Source of the DNA: Adiantum capillus-veneris
Lineage: Eukaryota; Streptophyta; Polypodiopsida; Polypodiales; Pteridaceae
NCBI GenBank assembly: GCA_014529385.2
Contig: CM043957.1
Coordinates: forward strand, 86,898,381 to 86,962,380
Reading direction: 5' to 3'
Length of the DNA: 64,000 nt
Both the position numbers and the translations under genes were made by a program. The notes under the pieces are model-generated. The model ran no database searches, was not told the origin of the DNA, and saw only the letters and a program-made list of their open reading frames with translations. The first letter of the stretch is position 1, and the number at the start of each line of letters is the position of its first letter. This document shows, piece by piece, positions 42,244-52,930 of this stretch.

Positions 42244-44759
42244 TCCGGTACCCGACTCTCGAGCCTCGGCTAATCGTGCACGCAACAACCCCAAGGAAGC
42301 ATGTGAGCCTGAAGCTCGGCAATCGGATTATGCAAGGACCAGTAGGATTGCAAGCCTTGAAGCAACAAGGCTTGATCGACAGCGGTTGAAGGAATGAAGC
42401 CTTGTATGCAACGGCTTGAGAGAGAGCATCCGAGGCAGGCTTGAATCAAGCTGAGGCAATCAAGCAGCAGGTGGAATCAAGGTGGATCTCAAAGCGGCAT
42501 TGCAAACAGGAAAATGAGCTACAAAATTTGGCATGTGAGCTCGAGCTCTCGAGCAAGGCAGCTGCTGAAAGAATCAAGCAAAGCTTGCAACCTGGAGCTG
42601 AATCGGCAGCAAAGTCAATTGAGTAGCAAGTCGGCAGTCAAAAACCGAGCAGGGAGGCAGAATTGGCATTGAGGTCTCAGAGAGTAGGAGATTGGAGGTC
42701 GAGCAGTTGAAGCCAATGTGGGCAGTGCAAATCAAGCAAAGCAGAGTCTTGACACAGAGATTCAAGGAAAATCTCGAGCAACACACACACTCAAGTGGGA
42801 GCAGCACGTCTGTAAGGAAGCAAGTGGAAGAACTTGGCGAGCTTGTGTGTGTTTACACACACACACACACACACAGAGTAGGTAGGGAGAGGATTGCTAC
42901 TCAATCGGGCAGAGTCGAACTCATCAGGAGACACGCAGCACCATTCAAGACCGTGAGCAGTTGCTTGGCAGCGCTCGGATCCACACACAGCTCAAGCATT
43001 GAAGAGCATTGCAATTTGAAAATATTGCAAGCTTGATATTGTGTACAGCCTTACAGCAGTAGGGCCGAGAAGTACCGAGTAGCTTATTAGAGAGAGAGAA
43101 GCTCATTGGGGAATTGATGCAGCATATTCGGGCAGCATCAAATCACAGACTTGGGGGATTGTAGCCGACGGGCAGTCCGAGTATGGTATCACACACACAC
43201 TGTGTGTGTGCTTGCCATTGAACGAGATGCAGCAGCAGACAAGAATGAGCACGAGCAAAGCCAGACCATACACACACACACACAGTCTCATCCTCTGGTT
43301 CGTCAGGGCTGGCACAGGAAATACTCAGTAATTTTTTTTAATTTATTTAAAGGCTTAAAACTCTTTTGTGTGCAAGGGCTCATTCCCACAGAGCCCTCGA
43401 CAACCTCACTGCCAAAGAGCTTGAGAGAGAGAGAGAGCTTGAGATAGAGCGGACACATTGTGTTCGGCTACAGGCGGCGACTAAGCCCGGACATCCCCCG
43501 ACATCGGCCCATTTCCTTGGCATTTCTTAACACCAGAGACTCTCTCCCGGCGGCGGGAGGCGACATCGGCATCAGTTTTCGACACTGATTTGATGATTTC
43601 CTAGCATTTCTCCTCCACGGCTTCGAGCACCGGCTATTAGCATCATTTTATGACACCATTTCTAGTGCATCGGCTCGGCATTACTTACTCATTGCGGCGG
43701 ATCTCTGACATCTGACCCAGACACCAGGCGTTTCCCCACACGAGTGCGTTCCCGCGATCGACGACCGTGCTTGCAACATGCACGGGTGAGGTACCTCTAT
43801 CATAGAGGAGTGACACCCGGCATCGGCACTGAGTGCATCGATCTCCCTGTACGACACAGTTTACAGATACGACACCTATGGCGGCTATTCGACTAGCATA
43901 TTTTTGCCCGGCGGCAAAAATCGGCACATAGCGACACCGACACGTAGGTTACAGGCTACAGGGGGGTTTTTCAACCCATTCACTCACAGATTCTCCAGGT
44001 TACCAGACACAGCGCTTTCACAGGCGATTTGGCAGTCATTTTGACAGCAGATTCTCTGCGGACACATGCGTTGAGAGATGCATTTTGTTGTAAGCACACC
44101 TAGTGCTACTGAGCTCTTTTGAGAGCAGATATCCCCGCAGGGATCACTTTCACTGCATGCAACAGTTCTTGGCACCTGTTTGAGTGCGATTTTACTGATG
44201 TACGTTGAGTTGCGGACACTGCTCACTGTACTCCGTGTGGAGCCATTTTTGGCTATTTTGGCAGTTTTTCCCGGCCGTTTCTGAGACTCGGACTGGAAGA
44301 GCCCTTTCTAAGACTGTGGCTAGTCCATTTGTGTCTGCATTAGCCTTTTGGAGGTTCGATAGCGTGAGGTTTTCTTTGAGTTGGGGTGTGCTCGAATGTT
44401 GAGACACCTTCGGTGATACAAGTAGCTGGAGTTCCCCTTTACGGTACCCTCGCCATAGGATATGTATCTGGACGGTTATTTATGCTTTTGACGCCGAGTT
44501 GGCACTCACATAGCAGTGGTTTTGTGTAGCAGATGCCCAGTTAGTGCAGTTGGCACATTTATATGCATTTTGAGTTGATTTTTGACTCCTCATACAAAGG
44601 AGACTTTGCCGGATTTACTTGCCGCAAGTCGTGACTTCGATTGTCGGCACTTTTGAGTCTATTTCGGTTGAGATTTTACTCCCAATACAAAGGTTACTCT
44701 ACCCAAATTTCTACAGGTTCTCGCCATAGTTTGGCACCTCTCAAACCCTCTTATCAGTG
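42244..44759 (+). other. Long leader of copia A (2.5 kb)
   Basis: Between primer site and gag there are only short, unrelated frames, for example a Gln/Ser/Glu-rich frame at 42441-42626. There are also CA tracts (42858-42872; 43190-43209, where CA repeats run into TG repeats to form a palindrome; 43271-43283). No domain is recognised. The leader is long for a copia element. Confidence 0.6.
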
Positions 44760-44966
44760 ATGGCTTCCTCTTCAGAAAAGGAGGAGTATTTCATTCGGAA
44801 GTTCGATGGTAGCAACTTCACCATGTGGAAAGAGCGCATGAAAGAGGTTTTGATAAACAAAGGCCTCTCAGGACCATTGAAAGAGCGCGCAGAGGATGAT
44901 GATTATACACAAGCTCAATGGGAGCTTTTGGATGAAAAAGCCATGGCTACGAACGTCTACATCTAG
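44760..44966 (+). pseudogene. Copia A Gag N-terminus
   Basis: From the ATG at 44760 the frame reads 'MASSSEKEEYFIRKFDGSNFTMWKERMKEVLINKGL', a typical copia Gag start (compare 'LDGTNFPFWKKQIWQVL' in the element at 11.3 kb), up to a UAG at 44964. The next part of Gag ('FFTIIGKKTTKELWDSLCSAWES') is read in another frame from about 44980, so a stop and a frameshift split the protein here. The main frame then resumes before 45074. Confidence 0.8.
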
Positions 44967-45073
44967 CCGAGTGAGTCTTCTTCACTATCATAGGCAAGAA
45001 AACAACCAAGGAACTTTGGGATAGCTTATGTTCAGCATGGGAGAGCAAAAGTGCATCCAACAAAGTTTTTCTC

Positions 45074-47872
45074 ATGAAAAAGCTTATGAAGCTCAACATG
45101 AAAGAAGGTAGCACAGTTTCAAGTCATTTAAATGAGTTCAACTCCTTGTTCAGTCAGCTGACATCTCAGGGCTTTAAGGAGTTTGACGATGAACTCAAGT
45201 CTATCTTCTTATTATGCTCTCTACCCAGTTCATGGGATATCTTTTGCATAGCCATTATCAATTCGGCTCCGAATGGCAAGTTAGAATTCAATGCTGTCAC
45301 AGATGCGTTGCTCACTGAAGAGATTCTTTGTAAATCTCTCGACAATGCTAGTCATGGAGATGCATATATGGCTGGTAGTTCAACAAAGCCAAGAGGCCGT
45401 GACAGGAACAAATACAAAAGCAAAAGTAGAGAGCGGAATCCTCGTAGTCCTAGCAGACACAGGAACCAAAGTAGAGACCGCAATGCCAAAAATGTCGAGT
45501 GTTATTATTGCCACAAGAAGGTTCATTACAAAAAGGATTGTCGCAGTTTCCTAAGAGATCAGAAAAACATGCAAAAGGATAATTTTGGCAAAGGCAAAAG
45601 TACAGTAAAAATTGAGGAGCTCAACATTGTTGAGTCTCCCATGCCTACCACTGCAGTAGAGGATGCTCCTCCTCCAGTGATGCTCATTATGCCCACAGAG
45701 ATTCATGTCGAGGTGACAACAGATGCCTCAGATGTTCTCATTTTCACTTCAGATCTCACTCCAGATGCTTTGGTTGCACAGGATGAGGGTTATGCACATA
45801 ATTGGATCCTTGATTCTGGTGCAAGTTTTCATGTCACACCGCATAGAGAGTGGTTTTCCTCTTATGCATCCATGCATGGAATTGTCAAGCTTGGTAATTC
45901 CTATGAGCTTCAAATTATTGGCATTGGTGATGTGAAACTTCAGATGCATAATGGCACTACTTTTGTGCTACAGAATGTCAGACATGTGCCCAAGATTACG
46001 AAAATCTTGCTTTCTATAGGGCAATTGGATGACATTGGCTACACTACAGTTTTTGGTAATCGTTCTTGGATGATCCGCAAGAACAACCTTATCATGATGA
46101 AAGGCAATAAAAACGGATCCCTGTACTCTTTGTTTATTTTGAGTGTCGACGAACACTCTATCTGTGTTGCCGAGCTGCCGTCTCCTGAATTGTGGCATAG
46201 CCGGCTAGGGAATATTATCCAAAAGGGAATGAAAACACTTCAGTGTTTTGGCTACTTACCCGTGTTAGATTACACGGACGTTCCATTGTGTGAGCATTGT
46301 CTGTATGGCAAACAGACTAGATTGACATCTTCGCCATTGAATAAGAAACTAGGTGAACCTCTAGACTTGGTACACAGTGATTTGTGTGGTTCAATGCCAC
46401 ATAAAACTCTAGGGGGGGCGAACTACTTTCTCACATTCATAGATGATTCTATCAGAAAGGTGTGGGTGTATCTCCTTAAGCGTAAGGAAGAGGTCTTTTC
46501 AACATTCCAAAAATTCCTCGCCATGGTTGAGAACCAATCAGGAAAAAAGCTCAAAGCTTTTCGCACGGACAATGGTGGAGAATACGTCTCCACAGAGTTC
46601 AAGGATTTTTGCAATAAAAGAGGCATTCGGCGGCAGTTTACTGCTCCATACACACCTACACAAAATGGGATAGCTGAAAGAATGAATCGTACAATTCAAG
46701 AGCGAGTTGTCTCTATGATGTCTATGGCGAAGCTTACTCCAGAGTTTTGGGGGGAAGCTGTTCTGACAGCAGTGCATATCATCAACAGGTCACCTAGTTC
46801 TCCTTTGAATTTCAAAATTCCAGAGGAATTATGGACTGGAAAAAGGCCAAGCTATGAGCATTTACGTGTATTTGGATGCGAGGCATATGCACATGTTCCC
46901 AAAGAACTTCGTCGGAAGTTAGATCCCAGATCACACAAATGCATCTTTATTGGCTATGGTGCAAACGGAGAGATGGGATATCGTCTCTGGCACCCAGAAT
47001 CAAACAAAGTCATTCGTAGCTCACATGTGATTTTCAATGAATCAAAAATGCACAAGAAGCCTATCAAAGATGTTGAGTACAGACGTGTTCATTTTGAGGA
47101 TGTAGCCTCCGAACTAACTCAGTTCAGTAGTGTTGCACCCACTCCTCAAGTGCAAGACACTACTATTGCTCCGAAGAGAGCGGAGTCCAGCAGTCAGGCA
47201 CTGAGACGCTCTGAGAGAGTATCACGTGCGCCCGAGCGGTTTGAGCCGGGTATACACCACATTTTGGTCACTGATAGTGGAGAGCCAACCTGCTACAAAG
47301 AAGCTATACAAATGGAGGATAGCGTTAAGTGGGAGCAGGCTATGCAATCAAAATACAATTCGATTGTGGCTAATGAGACATGGGATTTGGTTGAATTACC
47401 AAAAGGAAAAAATGCTTTACCTTGCAAGTGGGTATACAAGAAGAAGTATACAACGGAAGATCCCGAGCCTAGATACAAGGCTCGTCTAGTTGCCAAGGGT
47501 TTCAAGCAGCAAAAAGGTGTGGATTTTGATGAGATTTTCTCTCCAGTAGTCAAGATGACTACACTTCGTACCGTGCTTGGCTTGGTTGCTATCCAGGACA
47601 TGGAACTTGTCCAAATGGATGTGAACACAACATTTCTTCACGGGGATCTAGATGAAGATGTCTACATGAAACAACCAGAGGGATTCGTATGTGAAACCCA
47701 AAAACCAACGAGGACAGAATTGGTTTGTAGACTTAAAAAGGCACTCTATGGCCTCAAGCAAGGTTCAAGGCAATGGTATCAAAAATTCGACAAATTCATG
47801 CAGTCTCAGAGTTACATTAGAAGTCAAGAGGATCACTGCTTATACACAAAAAGGTTGAACGATGGTTCTTAA
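45074..47872 (+). CDS. Copia A Gag C-terminus, protease, integrase and RT
   Basis: 932 codons. Gag C-terminal part with zinc knuckle 'CYYCHKKVHYKKDC' (about residue 143; the usual GH is VH). Protease active site 'WILDSGASFHVTPHREWF' (about 247). Integrase zinc domain 'LWHSRLGNI..' with 'CEHCLYGKQ' (the usual second His of HRRLGH is Asn). Integrase catalytic Asp in 'LVHSDLCGS', Asp in 'FRTDNGGEY' and Glu in 'NGIAERMNRT'. RT begins 'NALPCKWVYKKKYTTEDPEPRYKARLVAKGF', with 'LVQMDVNTTFLHGDLDEDVYMKQPEGF' (the usual KTAFLHG is NTTFLHG). The frame ends at 47872, because one base is missing just before 'LYVDDM'. It encodes the particle, maturation, copying and insertion functions. Confidence 0.95.
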   Translation: MKKLMKLNMKEGSTVSSHLNEFNSLFSQLTSQGFKEFDDELKSIFLLCSLPSSWDIFCIAIINSAPNGKLEFNAVTDALLTEEILCKSLDNASHGDAYMAGSSTKPRGRDRNKYKSKSRERNPRSPSRHRNQSRDRNAKNVECYYCHKKVHYKKDCRSFLRDQKNMQKDNFGKGKSTVKIEELNIVESPMPTTAVEDAPPPVMLIMPTEIHVEVTTDASDVLIFTSDLTPDALVAQDEGYAHNWILDSGASFHVTPHREWFSSYASMHGIVKLGNSYELQIIGIGDVKLQMHNGTTFVLQNVRHVPKITKILLSIGQLDDIGYTTVFGNRSWMIRKNNLIMMKGNKNGSLYSLFILSVDEHSICVAELPSPELWHSRLGNIIQKGMKTLQCFGYLPVLDYTDVPLCEHCLYGKQTRLTSSPLNKKLGEPLDLVHSDLCGSMPHKTLGGANYFLTFIDDSIRKVWVYLLKRKEEVFSTFQKFLAMVENQSGKKLKAFRTDNGGEYVSTEFKDFCNKRGIRRQFTAPYTPTQNGIAERMNRTIQERVVSMMSMAKLTPEFWGEAVLTAVHIINRSPSSPLNFKIPEELWTGKRPSYEHLRVFGCEAYAHVPKELRRKLDPRSHKCIFIGYGANGEMGYRLWHPESNKVIRSSHVIFNESKMHKKPIKDVEYRRVHFEDVASELTQFSSVAPTPQVQDTTIAPKRAESSSQALRRSERVSRAPERFEPGIHHILVTDSGEPTCYKEAIQMEDSVKWEQAMQSKYNSIVANETWDLVELPKGKNALPCKWVYKKKYTTEDPEPRYKARLVAKGFKQQKGVDFDEIFSPVVKMTTLRTVLGLVAIQDMELVQMDVNTTFLHGDLDEDVYMKQPEGFVCETQKPTRTELVCRLKKALYGLKQGSRQWYQKFDKFMQSQSYIRSQEDHCLYTKRLNDGS

Positions 47873-47877
47873 TCATC

Positions 47878-48501
47878 TTGATCTTGTATGTAGATGATAT
47901 GCTTATCGCAGGCAAATCAATTGATGAAATCAATCAGCTGAAAAAGGTGCTAAGCACTCAGTTTTCCATGAAGGATTTGGGAGATGCCAATCACTTTCTT
48001 GGTATGCACATCAAGAGAGATAGGCAACGTAGAATTCTTGAATTATCTCAAGAAAAGTACATTCACAAAGTCTTGCAACGTTCTAGTATGCAGGGGGGGA
48101 AGTCATTGAGTACCCCAATGCAAGCATACTCCAAACTTAGCAAGGAAGACTCTCCCAAGACAGTGGCTGAGAAAGAGGAAATGGTGAAAGTACCATATTC
48201 TTCAGCACTTGGCAGTTTGATGTACCCTATGGTAGCCACAAGACCAAACATTGCACATGCAGTGGGAGTGGTTAGTAGGTACATGGCAAACCCTGGCAAG
48301 AAGCATTGGGAAGCAGTGAAGAAAATCCTCAGATATTTGAAAGGTACAGCTAGCAAGTGTTTGCGCTTCGGAAACAGTGATGCATCTATTGTAGGTTACA
48401 CGGATGCGGATTATGCGGGTTGTGTGGATCGTAGAAGATCCACATATGGCTATGTGTTCATGTTTGCTGGAGCAGCTATCTCTTGGAGATCTTGTCTCTA
48501 A
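47878..48501 (+). pseudogene. Copia A RT catalytic part and RNase H start
   Basis: Continues RT in a new frame with the catalytic 'LYVDDMLIAG', 'MKDLGDANHFLGMHI' and 'RRILELSQEKYIHKVL'. Then come 'PYSSALGSLMYPMVATRPNIAHAVGVVSRYM' and the RNase H start 'GYTDADYAGCVDRRRSTYGYVF'. It stops at UAA (48499-48501) in 'SWRSCL*DC', where copia elements have Gln. Confidence 0.95.
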
Positions 48502-48843
48502 GATTGCACATCTTCATCTACCACTGAGGCAGAATATGTTGTTGCGTCTGACGCCAGAAAGGAAGCCATATGGTTGGCTCGTCTAGTGGGAGATTTGGGC
48601 ATTCACGAGGTTCCAGTACTACATTGTGATAGTCAGAGTGCCATTGCTTTGGCAAAGAATCCGGTGTTTCACTCAAAGTCAAAACACATAGAGGTCAAAT
48701 ACCATGTCATACGAGATGCATTGGTTGGCAAGCGTATCGAGCTTGTCAAGGTTCACACTGACGACAACCCCGCAGATGCTCTCACAAAGAGCCTAGCCTC
48801 AGAGCGATTTACACATTGTATAGAACTTATGGGTGTAGGATGA
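48502..48843 (+). pseudogene. Copia A RNase H C-terminus
   Basis: In the same frame after the UAA: 'SSTTEAEYVVASDARKEAIW' (catalytic Glu), 'LHCDSQSAIALAKNPVFHSKSKHIEVKYHVIRD' (catalytic Asp and the HIEVKYH signature) and 'ADALTKSLA', ending at 48843. This is the normal end of a copia polyprotein, 72 bases before the polypurine tract. Confidence 0.93.
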
Positions 48844-48915
48844 AGCCTTGGCAATGCTTCATCAATTTTGTATACACTAACTATACTAATGCCACTATTG
48901 GCCACCATGACCTTC

Positions 48916-48925
48916 AAGTGGGAGG
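48916..48925 (+). promoter_or_regulatory. Polypurine tract of copia A
   Basis: 'aagtgggagg' directly before the 3' LTR. Confidence 0.93.
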
Positions 48926-48926
48926 T

Positions 48927-49136
48927 TGTTGGGGTGTAGGCCAGGTGGCCGTGGGAAACCACCCTTGTACAACTTAATTTCCCCTATTCAATATAGGGAG
49001 AGAAAGAGGAAGGGTTGTCTTCTTCTCTTTCCTCTCCACTAACCAACACAGTGGCTGCCTGTGTATCTTTCCCTTCCCCATTTCTCTTCTTCCCCTCTCT
49101 TGCACACACTCCGTACACGCACACGCGCACTCATCA
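48927..49136 (+). repeat. 3' LTR of copia A
   Basis: 210 bp, about four differences from the 5' LTR. Followed by the target duplication ATTAT. Confidence 0.97.
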
Positions 49137-49199
49137 ATTATGTTGATCTAGGTTGTGTTGCATGCACTTTATAAGTGTTGTGATTTGCTCCCACAACAT

Positions 49200-49215
49200 T
49201 GGCGCCACTGCCGAG
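49200..49215 (+). promoter_or_regulatory. Primer binding site of element F (TGGCGCC type)
   Basis: TGGCGCCACTGCCGAG resembles the TGGCGCCGTTGCCGGG primer sites of plant Tat and Athila gypsy elements and lies two bases after an LTR-like CA end. Confidence 0.8.
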
Positions 49216-49747
49216 GACACAAGGACTTGAGTAGGTAATCCGACTAACACTTGTGTGATAGTTGCTTGCTTTAGTTTTGGCTAAAGAGAGCATTTTTCTT
49301 AAGTGGATCTGGAAGAGGTTATTCCATGATCAAGTGGAAAGCCAAGAAGCATGTGTCTTGTCGAGGGTCTGCAACTAGGTAGATTTAGTTAGGATTTGTA
49401 ATATTAATTGTATATTAGAGTAGTTGGGGGTTGTCGAGTGATTTGTGAGGTGATAAAAGCGATTGCTAGTCCGTGTGCGACAATGAAGCATTTTTCTACT
49501 CATAAATGCAAAATCCCATATGATGTGTGGCAGTAGCTTTAGGTAAGTGATTCGATTTTGATCTAGAGCTACTCATCATTGATTTAATTGCTAAAGTGCT
49601 TGTTTGCATTCACAGTCTCTAAAAGGTCTACTTTTGAGGGTAAAAATGCAATAAACAAGATTCTATTGACATTTTTGCATGACTGATTAGTGATGTGCAT
49701 ATAAGAGAGCATTTCCAAGGGTAAAACTAAAATTCTAAAAACTTGGC

Positions 49748-50746
49748 CATCATATGCGGATGATGTCTCAAGAGGAAATTGGAGACCAAATTTGAAAAAT
49801 CTGACAATACTAGAGGATTCAGAAGGGCGGTTTTACTGTAGGTACACACTGAGACTAGAGTTTTGACCAACTCTTGACACCCAAGAGGCAAAAGACGGAG
49901 TGCCAAAAACGAGAAATTAACTTATGATTCTGAGCATTATTTTGCATGAAAATTGGTAAAAGGACTTGAAAATCAATGTTGAAGACTTGGGGATGACTGT
50001 GAATGAATTTTGACCAAAAATTGATCAGCAGACATCATACGTGTATGATGTCTGAAGGATAATTCTGGCATCCAAAATAAACTTTTGACATTATACCAAT
50101 CTCTTGCAAGTTGTGTTGAGCACATACACCAAATTTCATTTCCATTTGGGCATATAGAGTGAGAATTGAGGGGATTTTACTCTTTCAGAGGATATTCTTG
50201 TCAAAAGTGATGATTTTGTGCATTTTTTAGTTCCAAAATTTATTGTGAGCACATATTCAGGTTCTACACATCAAGGGGCACATGTGATAGAAACAGAAGT
50301 CCGTTCTAACCACCTAGACATCATACACGTATGATGTCTTAGAGGCCAAATTTTGGGTCAAAAGCTACATCTGAGTGCACCCTTGTGATCTAGAGCATTT
50401 AGAAAGCAAATAGGCCAAATTTCATTGAATTTGAATTTTTGGGCTTGTAAAAGCCACAAGACAAATCTAGGAAAATTGATTGCTTGAATTGATCATAATT
50501 TGCACAGAAAGTGTTGAAATTCAATTTTGAAACTTGTTGTGAGTTGCTTGTGAGGTGAGGGACCTCTGGAGTAAGTTTCACTTCAAACTGACCAGTTAGA
50601 CATCATACGTGTATGACGTCTAAAGGGAAATTATAGGGACCAAAGTTGAAATCACAGCATACTAGGGTGTTTAGCACCACAAGACAAGCCTGTAGAACAA
50701 ATTTCATCCAATTTTGAGCAGATAGGCATCATACATGTATGATGTC
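49748..50746. repeat. Five palindromes at about 284-bp spacing in F leader
   Basis: Palindromes lie at 49748-49768 (degenerate), 50030-50053, 50316-50339, 50598-50621 and 50724-50746. The best copies have 11-base arms AGACATCATAC and GTATGATGTCT around a GT or AC centre, giving an ACGT core. Intervals are 282, 286, 282 and 126 bases. Sequence around them is only loosely similar ('gg.aaatt..g.gaccaaa' follows most copies), so the palindrome is the best preserved part of a degenerate repeat unit. Confidence 0.9.
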
Positions 50747-50961
50747 ACAGGTCAAGATCTAAAAGTCCAATTGCACTTTTGACCACATTGGAGGTTGGGA
50801 AATGATGTGTTAAGCTTGTTTGCAAAATTTCATCTCATTTGGACACATAACATTGCATTTACGGAGATTTTTGTAGATACAAGAAGGTAAAGGGAAAAAG
50901 TAGTGACTTTGAGTAATTTTGACATTCAAAATTTTCTTTGATCACATATTTTTGTTGTATG

Positions 50962-51842
50962 TGTCATAAAACTAATATCTAATCCTCCCAAATTATTTTC
51001 TCATGTTAAACTGATCATTTAATATGGAAAAGTACCAGGGGAGTAAAAGCTAGAATATTGGTAAGGCTGCTAGACCAGTCTCTACACGGATCCAAAGGAG
51101 AGAAAATAGGGATCCAAAGGGGGGGGCAGTTTGCAAAAGAGCAATGTGCATCACTGGAGCTTAAAAGACCTAAGGTTCAGCTCCATTAACACTTCTATAG
51201 GCTAAGGTTCCAAAATTTTAATTGAAAAGTCCAAATGGTCAAAGATGGGAAAATTGGATGGTGGAGGGAAGACTCAAAAGTCTTCCCACATCCCTATCAA
51301 GGAGGGGGAGAGCCCTAAGAGTAAGGGAGGAGAGAGAAACACACACACACACTCCAAAGCTTCCCCTAGAGGGAATACTGGACACATGGCAGACTCCTAG
51401 GCCCCAGCTGCCCCCAATTCTCCTTTAAATCCTATTGGATGGCCATAGACATGGACCAATGAGAATTAGGCTAGAGTAAAATTCATCTAATTAATTTGAA
51501 AATGCTTTATAAAAGATCCAATAGAAATTAAGCTCCCCAGAAGACTATTGGACAATCAACCAAGGGGGTCCAATGAGCATCAAGCAGCCTAATGGCTTGC
51601 CTGATTCCTATTGGCCACAGAAGACTAAAAGGTCCAATGAGAGTTTAATAAATTTTTCTAATTATCTAAAGCTCTCACAAAAGCGGAAAGGGGGACACGT
51701 GTCACAAGGCTATCAATTGTGCTTCTAATTTGTGATTGGTTAAGCTTTACAGGAGCCAATGGGAGGCTAGCATGAGTAATTAGCAAGAGGGGTCGACCAA
51801 GAAGAGAGAGAGAGAGAGGGCTATATTTTTTCTAGCACAATG

Positions 51843-51873
<31 letters not shown>

Positions 51874-52518
51874 ACTCATGTGTGCAAGAAGAACTCGTCT
51901 CTTTCTCCAAGCATTGAGAAGTAGAGGCCTACACCAACAACTCTTGGCTATGGAATGCAATCCAACCAAGAGCCAAGCTTCAATGGAATGCTCATCTCCT
52001 CTACCATGCTAATTACTAAGCTAAGCTATGCTATTAGAGTGATTATTTGAGGAGAATACTTCTTTCTCGTAAGATACATCTTCTTCCTCTCAATCATCCT
52101 CATTCCTTGCTAGCTCTCACCATTTTTGAAGGTGTGGACTGAGGCTAGGGACACTAGCTGTTTTTCTCAAACATAATTTGGTGCATGAAGCTTCCTTCTT
52201 CATTGCACCAACTAGTTTTGTCAAGGAACACAAGAATTGTATTGTAAAAAAGTCTCCTTTGATGGAAGAAGTTATAATACAAAGCCTTTATGGAGGGGGG
52301 ACTGGCTCCATGTAAATCCGGTCCTCAACTATTGTCAATTGTTCTATTTCTCTCTCTTTTCAAGTATTGTCAATGCCAAATTAGCTAGGTGTAAATTGCT
52401 ATGTTGTTTTCTCAAATTAAGTACTCTCTCTATGCTCATTAGGACTTGTTCGTAATGAAATGTTCACTATGTGATCAATTTCCGCTACACACAAGTTACT
52501 AGTGCATTAAACGTTACA
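50962..52518 (+). repeat. 5' LTR of element D (about 1557 bp)
   Basis: Begins TGTCATAAAACTAATATCT and ends CGTTACA, like the LTR of element E (TGTCATAAAATC...CACTACA). Contains a CA microsatellite at 51843-51872. Confidence 0.85.
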
Positions 52519-52519
52519 T

Positions 52520-52531
52520 TGGTAACAGAGC
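52520..52531 (+). promoter_or_regulatory. Primer binding site of element D
   Basis: TGGTAACAGAGC, one mismatch to the tRNA-iMet site TGGTATCAGAGC found in element E. Confidence 0.85.
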
Positions 52532-52930
52532 TATTGGTTTCTCTTTTCTTGCTCAAGAAGAGAGGTCCTCAAGCTTGCCACAAATTATTGGTGTTATTAA
52601 TTGTAAAAGAGTAAGTAGAATAGGTATTTTTCATCCTTGAAGCACGCCTGCTTTATGCAGTTAACGGGGATACCGTTGAGAGCTATGGTCTTAATAATGG
52701 AGTCATATGGGGCTTGCCTATGGCTTAACCATTATTGAGCTATTAGAAGCTTGAAAAGAACCGGTGTTGTCTTGGCTATGTTAAACCCTCTCTTCTATTC
52801 CTTGCAAGTAATAATATTCAAGCCCTGGGTATAGATGCTTGAGTGATTATCTTTGAAGTTAAAGAGGACTAGCAACTAGGGCTTGAAGTGCCAAAGTACA
52901 AGCAAAAGTTTACACCTAAAATTTGCTAGT

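Larger units (their letters stand above)
42020..49136 (+). mobile_element. Complete Ty1/copia element A
   Basis: Two 210-bp LTRs (42020-42229 and 48927-49136) differ at about four positions and have TG...CA ends. They are flanked by the 5-bp target duplication ATTAT (42015-42019 and 49137-49141). A tRNA-iMet primer site follows the 5' LTR, and the polypurine tract 'aagtgggagg' (48916-48925) precedes the 3' LTR. The polyprotein shows Gag, protease, integrase, RT and RNase H in copia order. It is interrupted by a stop/frameshift near 44966, a one-base deletion near 47870 and a UAA at 48499. A young but disabled copy. Confidence 0.97.
49137..50961 (+). mobile_element. Gypsy element F: LTR end, primer site and leader
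   Basis: After the copia target site, 62 bases of F's LTR end in 'cccacaaca' at 49198. They are followed by a gypsy primer site and a non-coding leader until the LTR of element D at 50962. No coding frame of F survives in the window. The leader carries five copies of a palindromic word. Confidence 0.65.

Noticed and set aside
42441-43447. Possible extra genes in the leader of copia A
   Set aside because: Frames are short, overlap in several phases, contain microsatellite translations and show no domain.
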